DNA from: Giesbergeria sp.
GTDB lineage: Bacteria; Pseudomonadota; Gammaproteobacteria; Burkholderiales; Burkholderiaceae_C
DNA length: 38,274 bases
NCBI RefSeq assembly: GCF_028686475.1
Contig: NZ_JAQUCA010000027.1
Coordinates: 1 to 38,274, forward strand
Direction of reading: 5' to 3'
Shown here piece by piece: positions 6,019 to 16,123 of this stretch; position 1 is the first letter of the stretch, and the number at the start of each line of letters is the position of its first letter. Position numbers and translations under genes: made by a program. Under the pieces are notes generated by a model that saw only the letters and a program-made list of their open reading frames with translations, was not told the origin of the DNA and ran no database searches.

Positions 6019-8535
6019 ATGCCCCTGACCCTGCCCCAGCTAGAACGCCACCTTTTCAAAGCCGCCGATATCCTACGCGGCAAGATGGATGCTTCCGAAT
6101 TCAAGGAATACATCTTCGGGATGCTGTTTCTCAAACGCTGCTCTGACGTGTTTGAGCAGCGTCGCGAAGAGGTGATTGCTGAGCGGCTCGCAGCAGGTGA
6201 AACGCCAGACCAAGCCGAGGAGTCTGCTGAAAACCCACGGTGGTACAAAAAAGATGGTGCGTTCTGGGTTCCACTCCAGTCACAGTACCCTTACTTGTTG
6301 CGTAATGCACACCAGAACATTGGCAATTTCCTGAACAAGGCACTCTCTGGCATTGAAGACCACAACTCCAGCCTCGAGGGGGTGCTGGACCACATCGATT
6401 TCAATAAAAAAGTCGGTCAAGGCAAAATTCCCGACATCAAGCTACGCCAACTGATTACCCACTTTGGCATCCACCGCCTGCGCAACGACGATTTGGAGTT
6501 TCCCGACCTGCTGGGGGCTGCTTACGAGTACCTGATTGGTGAATTTGCCGATTCGGCGGGCAAAAAAGGTGGCGAGTTCTACACGCCACGCTCAGTGGTG
6601 CGTATGATGGTGCGCCTTATCAAGCCTGGTTTGGCCCACGATATTTACGACCCCTGCTGTGGCTCTGGCGGCATGTTGATTGCAGCTAAGGAATATATCG
6701 ACGAGCATGGCGAAGATGGCCGCAAAGCCAGCCTGTTCGGGCAAGAGTTCAACGGCACAGTATGGTCGATTGCCAAAATGAACATGCTGCTGCACGGTAT
6801 CAGGAACGCCAAACTGGAAAACGAGGATACCCTGGCCGAGCCTCAGCATATCCAAGGTGGCGAGTTGATGCACTTCGACCGTGTGCTGACCAACCCACCG
6901 TTTTCTATCAATTGGGGCAATACCGAAACGGATGCCGATGGCACGCCCGCTTGGGTGCCCAAGTTCCCGGAACGCTTCCGCTACGGCCAAGTGCCCTTAG
7001 GTTCCAAAAAAGCAGACCTGATGTTTTTGCAGCACATGCTGGCCGTTACCCGCGACGGCGGCATGGTGGCCACCGTGTTGCCGCATGGCGTGCTGTTTCG
7101 GGGTGGTGAGGAAAAAACCATCCGCGCCGGCATCATTGAGGACGACCTGCTCGAAGCGGTCATCGGTGTGGCGCCCAACCTGTTTTACGGCACCGGCATC
7201 CCCGCCTGCATTCTGGTGCTGCGCCAGCGGGTGCAAAACGGTGCCCAGCGCGTCAGCGGCAAGCCTGCCGAGCGCCAGGGTAAGGTGCTGTTCATCAACG
7301 CCGACCGGGAGTTTTTTGAAGGCCGCGCCCAGAACTACCTGCTGCCCGAGCACATCGAGAAAATCGTTACCACGTTTGACGAATTCCGCGCCATCGACGG
7401 CTTCTCAAGCATTGTGGACAACGCCACCCTCAAGACCAACGGCTACAACCTTAACATCCGCCGCTATGCCGACAACGCGCCGCCGCCCGAACCGCACGAC
7501 GTGCGCGCCCATCTGGTGGGCGGTATCCCCAGAGCCGAGGTAGCTGCCAAAGCCGGTTTGTTCAGCGCCCACGGCCTGAATCCGCTGGATTTCCTGGTGG
7601 ACAGGGATGCGAATTACTTCGACTTTGCGCCCACCCTCGACAGCCGCCAAGCCATCAAACCAAGCATCGAAAACAATCCCGGTCTGGTGGCTAAGGAGGC
7701 CGCCATCCGCACCGCTTTTGCACAATGGTGGCAAGCACACAGCGCCCGCATCACGGCCCTGTCTGGGCAAATGCAAAGCGGCAACGACGGTGCTGCCAGC
7801 TTGGTGGCCCTGCGCTCCGACCTGCTGACCAGCTTTAGCCAGAGCCTGGAGGCCATCGGCCTGCTCGACCCCTTCCAGGTGCGCGGCATTGTGGCCGGGT
7901 TCTGGTACCAGACCAAATACGACTTTTTGACCCTGCAAGCGCGCGGAGCCAAGGGCGTGGCCGATGCCTGGCGCACCAGCATCGTGACCGCACTGGAGGA
8001 CAAGGCCAGCAAGGAAAGCCCGCTGGAGCACAAGCTGGTCAAGTTGCTGATGAGCGACTTTGTCGAGGCCATCACCACGCTGGAGGCCAAAAAGGCCGAG
8101 CTGGACAGCCAGATCAAGGCCGCCAGCCCCAAAGAAGCCGAAGGCGAAGACGGCGGCGACACTGACGCCAGCGCCGAAGCTGCCGACCCCGACGACGAGA
8201 ACGCCGTGGACGAAGCCCAGCTGAAAGAATGGAAGAAGGAACTGGCTGCCGTTAAAAAACAGCTCAAGGCCAAACACGATAGCTTTAAGCAGCATATTGG
8301 CACCGCCGTGGCCGGACTGACACCCGAAGCCGCCGCCGAGCTGCTGCTGACCATTTTGCACAACGATATGCGCGCCATTGTGGAGCGCTACATCGCCGCG
8401 CAACGTAAGCAAATCGTGGCCGCGTTTGAGAACTGGTGGGACAAATACCGCGTTACGCTGACCGAAATTGAAGGCAAGCGCGATGCAGCGGCACAGGCTT
8501 TGCAGGGGTTTTTGAAGGGGTTGGGGTATGTCTGA
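6019..8535 (+). CDS. hsdM: Type I restriction-modification DNA methyltransferase subunit HsdM
   Basis: An N6-adenine methyltransferase that methylates the target and forms the core of the type I complex with HsdS. The N-terminal helical HsdM_N domain spans about residues 1-150. [17 protein letters not shown] precedes motif I ([11 protein letters not shown], about 210) and the catalytic NPPF motif (LTNPPFS, about 292). At 838 residues it is much longer than classical HsdM (about 500-530). The extension carries an acidic low-complexity stretch around 700-735 and a Lys/Glu-rich predicted coiled coil. The ribosome site is weak. The stop overlaps the hsdS start by eight bases, so the two should be translationally coupled. 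Confidence 0.93.
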   Translation: MPLTLPQLERHLFKAADILRGKMDASEFKEYIFGMLFLKRCSDVFEQRREEVIAERLAAGETPDQAEESAENPRWYKKDGAFWVPLQSQYPYLLRNAHQNIGNFLNKALSGIEDHNSSLEGVLDHIDFNKKVGQGKIPDIKLRQLITHFGIHRLRNDDLEFPDLLGAAYEYLIGEFADSAGKKGGEFYTPRSVVRMMVRLIKPGLAHDIYDPCCGSGGMLIAAKEYIDEHGEDGRKASLFGQEFNGTVWSIAKMNMLLHGIRNAKLENEDTLAEPQHIQGGELMHFDRVLTNPPFSINWGNTETDADGTPAWVPKFPERFRYGQVPLGSKKADLMFLQHMLAVTRDGGMVATVLPHGVLFRGGEEKTIRAGIIEDDLLEAVIGVAPNLFYGTGIPACILVLRQRVQNGAQRVSGKPAERQGKVLFINADREFFEGRAQNYLLPEHIEKIVTTFDEFRAIDGFSSIVDNATLKTNGYNLNIRRYADNAPPPEPHDVRAHLVGGIPRAEVAAKAGLFSAHGLNPLDFLVDRDANYFDFAPTLDSRQAIKPSIENNPGLVAKEAAIRTAFAQWWQAHSARITALSGQMQSGNDGAASLVALRSDLLTSFSQSLEAIGLLDPFQVRGIVAGFWYQTKYDFLTLQARGAKGVADAWRTSIVTALEDKASKESPLEHKLVKLLMSDFVEAITTLEAKKAELDSQIKAASPKEAEGEDGGDTDASAEAADPDDENAVDEAQLKEWKKELAAVKKQLKAKHDSFKQHIGTAVAGLTPEAAAELLLTILHNDMRAIVERYIAAQRKQIVAAFENWWDKYRVTLTEIEGKRDAAAQALQGFLKGLGYV

Positions 8536-9841
8536 TTGGTTTGATGGTCAGCTTACCGACTTAATTCTTGCACTCGATGCAGGCGTAAGCGTCAATGCCG
8601 AAAATCGACCACATGGTTCAGGCGAAATCGGCGTACTTAAGACCAGTGCCGTAAGCGGTGGGGAATTTCTTGCGGACGAAAATAAAACCGTCGTCGAGGG
8701 TGAACGACATTTGGTTGCTGAGCCAGTTCTAGGTGATTCTATTTTGGTTAGCCGCATGAACACACCGGAGCTTGTCGGAGAATCTTGTTATGTTTGCAAA
8801 GCGTATCCGTCACTGTTTCTGCCTGATCGACTCTGGCAACTCAAGCCCAAGGATCGCGCAAAAATAAGTATGCGCTGGCTGTCGTTCGTGTTGCAGTCTA
8901 TAGCGTATCGCCGTTATATTGAGGTTCATGCAACCGGCACCAGCGGTAGCATGAAAAACTTGCCTAAGTCCAAGCTTTTAGCATTACCAGTTAGGTATCC
9001 AGCGCTGACCGAGCAAACCAAGATCGCCCAAATCCTCGACACACTCGACACTGCCATCCACGAAACCGAGGCCCTGATCGCCAAGCTCAAGGCGGTAAAG
9101 CAGGGGCTGCTGCACGACCTGCTCACGCGCGGCATTGCGGCCAACGGCGAACTGCGCCCGCCCCAAACCGAAGCACCGCATCTTTACAAGCTCTCGCCGC
9201 TGGGGTGGATTCCAAAAGAGTGGGATACATCTACTGTTGCCAATAGTTTTTGCGTTGATTCAGGGATCACACTAGGCCCGCATCGACTCCCACGATCAAA
9301 CGCCCACCCCTATTTGCGAGTTGCCAATGTTTACCGTGCAAGACTTCATCTTGATGATGTGGCACAACTTCAGGCATCAGCAGCAGAAATGAAATCAAAG
9401 GCTTTGCGAGTTGGTGATTTACTTCTCGTTGAAGGACATGCAAGCGTTGAAGAAATTGGTAGATGTGCATTAGTCACAGAAGCTGCCGAAGGTATGCTCT
9501 TTCAAAATCACCTTTTCAGACTGAGGGCAATTTCAGTTTCCCCAAATTTTGGCCTGTTGTGGCTGAACTCAGCATTTGTTCGCAACTATTGGCGGAATGA
9601 AGCTGCTACGAGTTCTGGCCTAAACACAATTAATCGGACAAAGCTAAGTCGTTTAGGAGTGGCCCTTCCAACCCAATCGGAGCAAGAAGCAATTGCCACA
9701 TGTGCAGATACAGCGAACGCCAAATTAGCTGCTGAGGAATATGCCCTGACGAAGTGGCAACAGCAAAAATCCGGCCTCATGGATGACCTCCTCACTGGCC
9801 GCGTCCGCGTCACGCCCCTGCTGGAGGCCGCTGCCCCATGA
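8528..9841 (+). CDS. hsdS: Type I restriction-modification specificity subunit HsdS
   Basis: A DNA-recognition subunit that selects the bipartite target for HsdM and HsdR. The 437-residue protein has two target-recognition domains (about 1-160 and 215-390). Each is followed by a conserved helical repeat: [20 protein letters not shown]...LLHDLLTRG, and near the end [14 protein letters not shown]...[12 protein letters not shown]. The recognition domains are more AT-rich than the neighbouring genes, as expected for exchangeable modules. The gene overlaps hsdM by eight bases and the next gene by four (ATGA at 9838-9841). The recognition sequence cannot be read from the protein. Confidence 0.92.
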   Translation: MSDWFDGQLTDLILALDAGVSVNAENRPHGSGEIGVLKTSAVSGGEFLADENKTVVEGERHLVAEPVLGDSILVSRMNTPELVGESCYVCKAYPSLFLPDRLWQLKPKDRAKISMRWLSFVLQSIAYRRYIEVHATGTSGSMKNLPKSKLLALPVRYPALTEQTKIAQILDTLDTAIHETEALIAKLKAVKQGLLHDLLTRGIAANGELRPPQTEAPHLYKLSPLGWIPKEWDTSTVANSFCVDSGITLGPHRLPRSNAHPYLRVANVYRARLHLDDVAQLQASAAEMKSKALRVGDLLLVEGHASVEEIGRCALVTEAAEGMLFQNHLFRLRAISVSPNFGLLWLNSAFVRNYWRNEAATSSGLNTINRTKLSRLGVALPTQSEQEAIATCADTANAKLAAEEYALTKWQQQKSGLMDDLLTGRVRVTPLLEAAAP

Positions 9842-11556
9842 TCCCCGCCTTGCCCAGCGCCGAATCGCTCACCGTCGAGTTCAAAAGCGACCGCAAGCGC
9901 CTGCCCGACAGCGATCTGGTCGAGGCCATCGTCTGCCTGGCCAATGCCGAGGGCGGCACGCTGTGGCTGGGTGTGGAGGACGACAGCACCCCCACCGGCC
10001 TGCATGTGGAACACCGCAATCTGGCGGGCCTGGCCGGGCTGGTGGCGGCGCGCACTTCGCCCTCGCTGCGGGTGCAGGTGGAGCCGGTGGAGGCCGCGGG
10101 CCTACCCGTGGCCTGCATCACCGTGTCCAAGGCGCAAACGGTGGTGGCCACGGTGGGCGGCGTGTACCTGCGCCGGCGCCTCAAGCACGACGGCACACCC
10201 GAGTGCGCCCCCATGCTGCCGCACGAGCGCGAGAGCCGGGCGGCCAGCCTGGGCCTGGTCGATGTGTCGGCGCAGCCGGTGGCCGGTGCCACGCTGGCCG
10301 ACTTGGACCCGCTGGAGCGCGAGCGCCTGCGCCAAGCGGTGCAACAGTACGGCGGCGACCGGGTGCTGCTGGAACTGGACGACGAGGCGCTGGACGGTGC
10401 GCTGGGCCTGACCGCACGCCAGCCAGACGGATCCCGGGTGCCTACGCTGACCGGCCTGCTGTTGGTGGGCCGCGAGACCTCACTGCGCCAGTGGGTGCCC
10501 ACGCACGAGTTTGCCTTTCAGGTGCTGGCCCAGCAGGCGGTGCGCTTCAACGAATTTCGCCGTTTTCCGCTGCTCAAGGCGCTGGATTGGCTGGAAACCA
10601 ACTTTCGCCCCTACAACCCGGAGGATGAGATACAGGTCGGCCTGTTCCGCGTGCCGGTGCCGTTGGTGGACATGGCCGCCTTCCGCGAAGCGGTGGCCAA
10701 TGCCCTGATTCATCGCGATTACCACCGCCTCGGTGCCGTGCATGTGCGCCTAGAGGACGACGTGCTGGTGGTAAGCAACCCCGGCGGTCTGGTCGATGGT
10801 GTGACGTTGGCCAACTTGCTGGTCACCGAGCCGCGCCCGCGCAACCGTGCCCTGGCCGATGCCATGAAGCGCGTGGGCGTGGTGGAGCGTTCAGGGCGCG
10901 GGGTGGACACGATCTTCCGGGGCATGCTCAAGTTTGGCCGCCCCAGCCCCGACTATTCGCGTACCGATGTGCATAGCGTGGTGGTGCGCTTGCCGACCAC
11001 CCCGGCGGATGTGGATTTTCGGCGCCTGGTGGTGCAAGAGGAGCGCCGCCGGGGGGCCGAGTTGCCGATTGACAGCCTGATTGCGCTGGCGGCTATCCGG
11101 GAGCTCAAGCGTGTAACGGCTGAGGAGCTGGCCGAGCGTATCCAGCGCGATGCGGCCAGCGCCAAGCGCACGCTGGAGGCGCTGACCGAGGCCGGTCTGG
11201 TGGAGGCCCACGGCACGACGCGGGGGCGCAGCTATACGCTATCCTTGACCGTTTACCGCGCCGCTGGCGATAAGGCAGGCTATACGCGGCAGGCGGGTTT
11301 TACGGCGCTTCAGCACGAGCAAATGGTGCTGAGCTATGTGCGCCAGCACGGGCAAATCAAACGTGCCGAGGTGATGGAGTTGTGCCGTTTGAGTGAGGGG
11401 CAGACCAAGGACTTGCTGAAACGGATGCAGGGCGACAGCCTGCTGCAGCTGGAAGGTGCTGGGCGTGGGGCGTTCTACCGGATGGGAGAACGGGGCGTAA
11501 ATGGATGGAAACGGATGGAAACGGATGAACGCCATCCATTTCCCCAAAAGGAGTAG
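9838..11556 (+). CDS. AlbA_2 (Schlafen-like)/RecG-related ATP-binding regulator in the R-M operon
   Basis: The N-terminus (residues about 1-125) matches the AlbA_2 putative DNA-binding domain: ESLTVEFKSDRK then LVEAIVCLANAEGGTLWLGVEDD and later GGVYLRR. The middle (about 240-390) has the fold seen in proteins often mislabelled ATP-dependent helicase RecG, including AFREAVANALIHRDY, VSNPGGLVDG and GVVERSGRGVDTI of a GHKL-type ATPase. The C-terminus has winged-helix-like segments. Such genes commonly sit inside type I R-M operons and are thought to be regulators or accessory factors; the exact role is unknown. It overlaps hsdS by four bases and ends three bases before hsdR, so it is part of the operon. 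Confidence 0.85.
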   Translation: MIPALPSAESLTVEFKSDRKRLPDSDLVEAIVCLANAEGGTLWLGVEDDSTPTGLHVEHRNLAGLAGLVAARTSPSLRVQVEPVEAAGLPVACITVSKAQTVVATVGGVYLRRRLKHDGTPECAPMLPHERESRAASLGLVDVSAQPVAGATLADLDPLERERLRQAVQQYGGDRVLLELDDEALDGALGLTARQPDGSRVPTLTGLLLVGRETSLRQWVPTHEFAFQVLAQQAVRFNEFRRFPLLKALDWLETNFRPYNPEDEIQVGLFRVPVPLVDMAAFREAVANALIHRDYHRLGAVHVRLEDDVLVVSNPGGLVDGVTLANLLVTEPRPRNRALADAMKRVGVVERSGRGVDTIFRGMLKFGRPSPDYSRTDVHSVVVRLPTTPADVDFRRLVVQEERRRGAELPIDSLIALAAIRELKRVTAEELAERIQRDAASAKRTLEALTEAGLVEAHGTTRGRSYTLSLTVYRAAGDKAGYTRQAGFTALQHEQMVLSYVRQHGQIKRAEVMELCRLSEGQTKDLLKRMQGDSLLQLEGAGRGAFYRMGERGVNGWKRMETDERHPFPQKE

Positions 11557-11559
11557 CCG

Positions 11560-14500
11560 ATGGGCAGGGAACTCGAAGATGTCGAAAAACCGTTCGTGGC
11601 CCAGTTGCAGGCACTTGGTTGGGCCTATAACGCTGGCAGTCTCGACGACCCGGCAGCCACCGGCCGCAACAGCTTTACCGAGGTGATTCAGGAGGGCGTG
11701 CTGCGCGAACGACTGCGCGCCCTCAACCCCGACCCGGACGGTGCCCCCTGGCTGGACGATGCGCGGCTGCTGGAGGCCGTCTCTGCCCTCACCCGCTTGG
11801 GCACGCACAAGCTGATGGAGGCCAACGAGAAGGCGACATCGCTGTTGACCCGTGGCCTGACGGTGAATGGCTTGCCGGGCTGGAACGGTGGGCGTGGCCA
11901 GACCATCCGCTACATCGACTGGGAGACACCGGCCAATAACCGCTTTACGGTCATCAACCAGTACCGCGTCGATTGCCCGCCCGGCTTCAACACCGGCAAG
12001 GCCTTCATCGTGCCCGATCTGGTGCTGCTGGTGAACGGCATCCCGCTGGTGGTGGTCGAGTGCAAAAGCCCGTCCGTCTCGGAGCCGCTGGCCGAGGCCG
12101 TGGACCAATTGCGCCGTTACAGCAACCAGCGCAAAGCCGCGTTCGAGGTGGACGACAACGAGGGCAACGAGGCGCTGTTTGCCACCAACCAGCTGCTGGT
12201 GGCTACCAGCTTTGACGAGGCCCGCGTGGGCTGCGTGGGCGCGGCTTTTGAGCATTACTCTCAGTGGAAAACGGTGGTCGGCCCCGACAGCACTGGCAGC
12301 GAGATAGAGGCAGCGCAGGCGCTAGGTAAGTCTGTGCTCTCGGAACAAGAGCGCTTGATTGTCGGGCTGCTGACCCCCGCGCATCTGCTCGATGTGGTGC
12401 AGAACTTCATGCTGTTCATGCAGGCGGGCGGGCAGACCATCAAAACGGTGTGCCGTTACCAGCAGTACCGGGCCGTGAATCGGGCGATTGCCCGGCTCAA
12501 GTCCGGCCAGACCCGCCGCCAGCAAGGGGAACACGACCAGCGTGGCGGCCTGATTTGGCACACCCAGGGCTCCGGTAAGAGCCTGACTATGGTGTTTCTG
12601 GTGCGAAAGATGCGCGCAGACGCACAACTGCGGCGCTTCAAGGTCATCGTCGTTACCGACCGCAAGGACTTGCAGGGCCAGCTGTCCGCCACTGCTACCC
12701 TGACCGGGGAGGTGGTGGAAGTGGCCAAAAGCATATCTGGCGTGAAGGCGCTGGTGCAGCGCAAAGGCCCAGGGCTGGTGTTTGCGACGATCCAAAAGTA
12801 CCGCGACCCAGACAGCGTGGATGATGCGCCCCTGCACGCGGCCGATTTGCCCAAAGTGGCAGAGCCACAAGCCACTTACGGCAAAAGTGGCCAAGCTGAC
12901 GAGAAGTTCGAGGTACTGAACGAGGACGACAGCATTCTGGTGCTGGTGGACGAAGCGCACCGCAGCCACACCAAGGACTCGCACGCCTACCTGATGGCGG
13001 GCATACCCAATGCCGCCAAAATTGGCTTTACTGGCACGCCCATCATCATGGGCGAGAAGAAGCGCACCCACGACATCTTTGGCGCGTTCATTGACAAATA
13101 CACCATCAAGGAATCCGAGGCAGACGGCGCCACGGTGCCGGTGCTCTATGAGGGCCGCACCGCCAACGGCGCTATCAAGGACGGTGCCAGCCTGGATGAG
13201 CTGTTTGAAGACCTGTTCCGCCAGCACTCGCCACAGGAGCTGGAGGCCATCAAGAAAAAGTACGCCACCAAAGGCCACATTTTTGATGCCCCGGAGCTGA
13301 TTGCCGACAAGGCAGCCGACATCCTGCGCCACTACGTGACCAACATCCTGCCCAACGGCTACAAGGCGCAGGTGGTGGCATACAGCCGGTTGGCAGCGAT
13401 CCGTTACTTTGAGGCGCTGCGCACAGCCCGCGATGCGTTGCTGGCCCAAGCCGACGCGCTCTCACCCGAGGAAAAGGCGTTGGATGACGAGGCACTGTGC
13501 CAGCGCCCGGCCAAGGTGCAGGCGGTGGTGCAGGCTTGGCGCTACCGCGACACCTTGGTACGCATCGAATTCGCCCCTATCATTTCGGGCAGCAATAACG
13601 ATGACCCAGGGTGGAAGCCGTGGACCGACGGCGCGGCGCACGAGCAGCTAGTCAAGAGCTTCAAGAAGCCGCTGTTCCACGCCAAGCCCGAGAAAACCGA
13701 CCCGTTGGCCTTTCTGGTCGTCAAGTCAATGCTGTTGACCGGCTTTGATGCACCCATCGAGGGGGTGATGTACCTTGACCGCCCGATCCGCGAGGCAGAA
13801 CTGCTACAGGCGATTGCCCGCGTCAACCGCACCGGCTTCGGCAAGCGTTGCGGCATTGTGGTGGACTACTACGGCGTGGCCCAGCATTTGAAGGAGGCGC
13901 TGGCGGCCTACGCTGACGAGGACGTGGAAGGCGCGCTGGCCAGCCTGAAGGACGAGGTGCCGGTGCTGCGTGAGCGGCATCTGCGCGTGGTGGATGCGCT
14001 GCGCCGTCAGGGCATCGAGTCGCTGGACGACACCGAGGCCTGTCTCACTGCATTAGGCGATGAGCGCCTGCGGGCTGATTTCAACGTCAAGCTCAAGGCT
14101 TTTCTGGGCTCCCTAGACACGGTATTGCCGCGACCGGAGGGTTTGCCCTACTGCAGCGATGCCAAGCGCCTGGCCTACCTCTATGCCCGCGCCCGCAACC
14201 GCTACAAAGACGCGCCGGTGCTGGGCAAGGATGTCGGGGCCAAGGTGCGCAAGCTGATTGACGACCATGTGATATCGCTGGGCATAGACCCCAAAATTCC
14301 GCCGATTCAGCTGACCGATGCCCAGTTCGAGACGCACGTCGCCCGAACCGCGAACGACCGGGCCAAGGCCTCCGAAATGGAGCACGCCATCCGTTCGCAC
14401 ATCCGCAAGCACACCGACGAAGACCCGGTGCTGTACCGCAAGTTGTCGGAACACTTGAACGACATCCTCAAAACGCTGGGCCAAAGGTGGGACGAGGTCA

Positions 14501-14883
14501 TCGCCAGACTACAGGCGCTCATCGACGAGCTGCGCTCAGGCAAGGCCGGCAGTGGCGACGTGCCCAGCGATTTGCCCGAGCATTGCGCGCCCTTCCTGCG
14601 TACGGTGCTGGACGTGGTGTGTGCCGGTCAGGAGCCCACAGCTGCCGAGTTGCTGCGGCTCAACGATGTGACCGTGGAGCTGGTGGAGTTGTTGGTGCAG
14701 GAGCTGCAAGGCAGTCGTGGCATCTGGAATAAACTGGCAGCGCAGGAAGACCTGAACACGCAACTGTTTGAGCACTTGATGCGCCTGCGCCCGCCCCTAG
14801 TGAACGCTGATAAGGCCGGTGTGCTGGCGGACAAGTTGATGGAGCAGGCGCGGGCCAACCACGACAAGCTGATGCAGGCCTAA
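11560..14883 (+). CDS. hsdR: Type I restriction endonuclease subunit HsdR
   Basis: The translocating and cleaving subunit, 1107 residues. A PD-(D/E)XK nuclease core is visible around 150-171 (PDLVLLVNG then VVVECKSP). The superfamily 2 motor follows: Walker A THTQ-type loop (HTQGSGKS, about 334-341), DEAH box (LVDEAHRSH, about 464), TGTP (about 491) and a late motif QAIARVNR. The remaining C-terminal part is helical and probably docks on the methylase. It begins three bases after the preceding stop, with AGGAG just before the ATG. All key motifs are present, so the enzyme looks functional. Confidence 0.94.
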   Translation: MGRELEDVEKPFVAQLQALGWAYNAGSLDDPAATGRNSFTEVIQEGVLRERLRALNPDPDGAPWLDDARLLEAVSALTRLGTHKLMEANEKATSLLTRGLTVNGLPGWNGGRGQTIRYIDWETPANNRFTVINQYRVDCPPGFNTGKAFIVPDLVLLVNGIPLVVVECKSPSVSEPLAEAVDQLRRYSNQRKAAFEVDDNEGNEALFATNQLLVATSFDEARVGCVGAAFEHYSQWKTVVGPDSTGSEIEAAQALGKSVLSEQERLIVGLLTPAHLLDVVQNFMLFMQAGGQTIKTVCRYQQYRAVNRAIARLKSGQTRRQQGEHDQRGGLIWHTQGSGKSLTMVFLVRKMRADAQLRRFKVIVVTDRKDLQGQLSATATLTGEVVEVAKSISGVKALVQRKGPGLVFATIQKYRDPDSVDDAPLHAADLPKVAEPQATYGKSGQADEKFEVLNEDDSILVLVDEAHRSHTKDSHAYLMAGIPNAAKIGFTGTPIIMGEKKRTHDIFGAFIDKYTIKESEADGATVPVLYEGRTANGAIKDGASLDELFEDLFRQHSPQELEAIKKKYATKGHIFDAPELIADKAADILRHYVTNILPNGYKAQVVAYSRLAAIRYFEALRTARDALLAQADALSPEEKALDDEALCQRPAKVQAVVQAWRYRDTLVRIEFAPIISGSNNDDPGWKPWTDGAAHEQLVKSFKKPLFHAKPEKTDPLAFLVVKSMLLTGFDAPIEGVMYLDRPIREAELLQAIARVNRTGFGKRCGIVVDYYGVAQHLKEALAAYADEDVEGALASLKDEVPVLRERHLRVVDALRRQGIESLDDTEACLTALGDERLRADFNVKLKAFLGSLDTVLPRPEGLPYCSDAKRLAYLYARARNRYKDAPVLGKDVGAKVRKLIDDHVISLGIDPKIPPIQLTDAQFETHVARTANDRAKASEMEHAIRSHIRKHTDEDPVLYRKLSEHLNDILKTLGQRWDEVIARLQALIDELRSGKAGSGDVPSDLPEHCAPFLRTVLDVVCAGQEPTAAELLRLNDVTVELVELLVQELQGSRGIWNKLAAQEDLNTQLFEHLMRLRPPLVNADKAGVLADKLMEQARANHDKLMQA

Positions 14884-14887
14884 ACCC

Positions 14888-15640
14888 ATGCTGGCACCCT
14901 TGCAATCTACCGACCATTCAACGGACAGCCCTTCTGTGGCGGCAGAGACCTGCATTCAAGTGGACGACTTGCAATTCACGCTACGACGCAGCACTAGGCG
15001 CCGGACGATGCAAATCACGGTGGAACGAACGGGCGAGCTGATTCTGAGCGCGCCGCCGGAGGTGGGCATGGACCAGCTGCGCGCATTTGTCAACGAGAAG
15101 CGGTTCTGGATTTATACCAAGTTGGCCGAGAAAGACCGGTTGCAACGCCAGGCCCCACCCAAGGCGTTCGTCGGTGGCGAGGGCTTCCTGTACCTGGGGC
15201 GCAGCTATCGGCTGCAATGGGTCGATGACCAAGACTTGCCCTTGAAGCTGGTGAATGGCCGCTTTGCACTGCGCCGCGAGGTGCAGGCCGACGCTAGGGG
15301 TCATTTCATCCGCTGGTACGGCGAGAGGGCGCGCATCTGGTTGTCGGGACGGGTGGCTGACTACCAGTCACGCATGGAAGTGGCGCCAGCTGGGGTAAAG
15401 GTGCAGGACTTAGGCTACCGCTGGGGTTCTTGCGGCAAAGGCGACTGGCTGTACTTTCACTGGAAGACGATCTTGCTGCCTGTCCGCATCGTGGAATATG
15501 TGGTGGTGCATGAGTTGGCACACCTGCATGAACCACACCACACACCAGCCTTCTGGCTGCGTGTGGAGCGCGCAATGCCCGACTACGCCCAGCGCAGGAC
15601 GTGGTTGGCTGAGCACGGGATGGATGTGGAGGGGATGTAG
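14888..15640 (+). CDS. YgjP/SprT-like zinc metallopeptidase (DUF45)
   Basis: A 250-residue protein with the YgjP-like metallopeptidase signature. It has an N-terminal beta-rich region (LRRSTRRRTMQITVERTGEL), a central YRWGSCG motif, and the zinc site HELAHLHEPHH with HEXXH at about residues 208-212 followed by a FW motif. The family is frequently encoded directly downstream of hsdR in type I R-M loci. Its substrate is unknown; processing or turnover of R-M subunits is a reasonable guess. It starts four bases after the hsdR stop, placing it in the same transcript. No signal peptide is seen, so it should be cytoplasmic. Confidence 0.88.
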   Translation: MLAPLQSTDHSTDSPSVAAETCIQVDDLQFTLRRSTRRRTMQITVERTGELILSAPPEVGMDQLRAFVNEKRFWIYTKLAEKDRLQRQAPPKAFVGGEGFLYLGRSYRLQWVDDQDLPLKLVNGRFALRREVQADARGHFIRWYGERARIWLSGRVADYQSRMEVAPAGVKVQDLGYRWGSCGKGDWLYFHWKTILLPVRIVEYVVVHELAHLHEPHHTPAFWLRVERAMPDYAQRRTWLAEHGMDVEGM

Positions 15641-15792
15641 GGGGCCTGTTGCTAGGCTTGGAAAAAGACAGGGCCGCGACGGGCTTGAGAACTTAGCTGC
15701 GACCAATCCGCAGCAGCCCCAAGCCTCATTCGAAGCCCTCGCTGAGATTCTATGAGAATTGCCCATACACAAAAACCTTGCAAAATTTCAAA

Positions 15793-15830
15793 ACGAAGTT
15801 ATGATATAAAAAATAATTTAATAACTTCGT
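15793..15830. promoter_or_regulatory. Perfect 10-bp-arm inverted repeat over promoter of 15837 gene
   Basis: ACGAAGTTAT (15793-15802) and ATAACTTCGT (15821-15830) are perfectly complementary across an 18-bp AT-rich spacer containing TATAAA. The right arm ends six bases before the ATG at 15837. It is very likely an operator, perhaps for the small basic protein encoded next. The arm equals ten bases of the lox site arm, but with the arms in the opposite arrangement. Confidence 0.6.
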
Positions 15831-15836
15831 AACAAA

Positions 15837-16079
15837 ATGAAAGACCAAAACGATCAAAAAACGGTTGATTTACTGACTGACCTCGGTGTTTCCCGTGGTG
15901 TTGGTAGGCCGCGCCAATACGCAAACGCAGCGGAACGCCAGCGTGCCTACAGGGCTAGGCTCAAAGAGCAGGGGAAGCGGGTGGTCTCGCGGGTTGTGCG
16001 CGATGTGCGTGATGAACAAAAGCCGCTGGTGTCGGATGTGCTCGATTTAAGTCAGGTTCGTGGTGCAAAGGGACAGTAG
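15837..16079 (+). CDS. Small basic plasmid protein, 80 aa, putative DNA-binding
   Basis: The protein has a conserved-looking core, VGRPRQYANAAERQRAYRARL, an AT-hook-like GRPR followed by a highly basic helix. The N-terminus is VDLLTDLGV and the C-terminus is acidic. Short proteins with this GRPRxYxNAAERQRAYR pattern recur on proteobacterial plasmids and are annotated as hypothetical or as putative regulators. The start is fixed by the ATG directly after the inverted repeat at 15793-15830. It precedes mazE by 44 bp but has its own promoter region. DNA binding is inferred from composition and the upstream palindrome. Confidence 0.7.
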   Translation: MKDQNDQKTVDLLTDLGVSRGVGRPRQYANAAERQRAYRARLKEQGKRVVSRVVRDVRDEQKPLVSDVLDLSQVRGAKGQ

Positions 16080-16091
16080 AAGGCATAAAAT

Positions 16092-16109
16092 ACGTTATAC
16101 GTATAACGT
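16092..16109. promoter_or_regulatory. 18-bp perfect palindrome, mazEF operator
   Basis: ACGTTATAC followed directly by GTATAACGT is a perfect palindrome four bases upstream of an AGGAGG ribosome site (16113-16118). Antitoxins of this class repress their own operon by binding such palindromes, so this is the likely autoregulatory operator; its TATA content suggests it overlaps the -10 element. Confidence 0.65.
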
Positions 16110-16123
16110 TTTAGGAGGTAAGA

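Noticed and set aside
7405..8412. 335-codon minus-strand frame under hsdM
   Set aside because: Antisense shadow of hsdM; Gly/Val/Leu-rich with no domain.
9783..10628. 281-codon frame overlapping the AlbA_2/RecG-like gene
   Set aside because: Low-complexity Gly/Ala/Arg translation typical of an out-of-frame shadow of a GC-rich gene.
15793..15830. Functional lox-type recombination site
   Set aside because: Only ten arm bases match, the arms are everted and the spacer is 18 bp; no Cre-like tyrosine recombinase is present.
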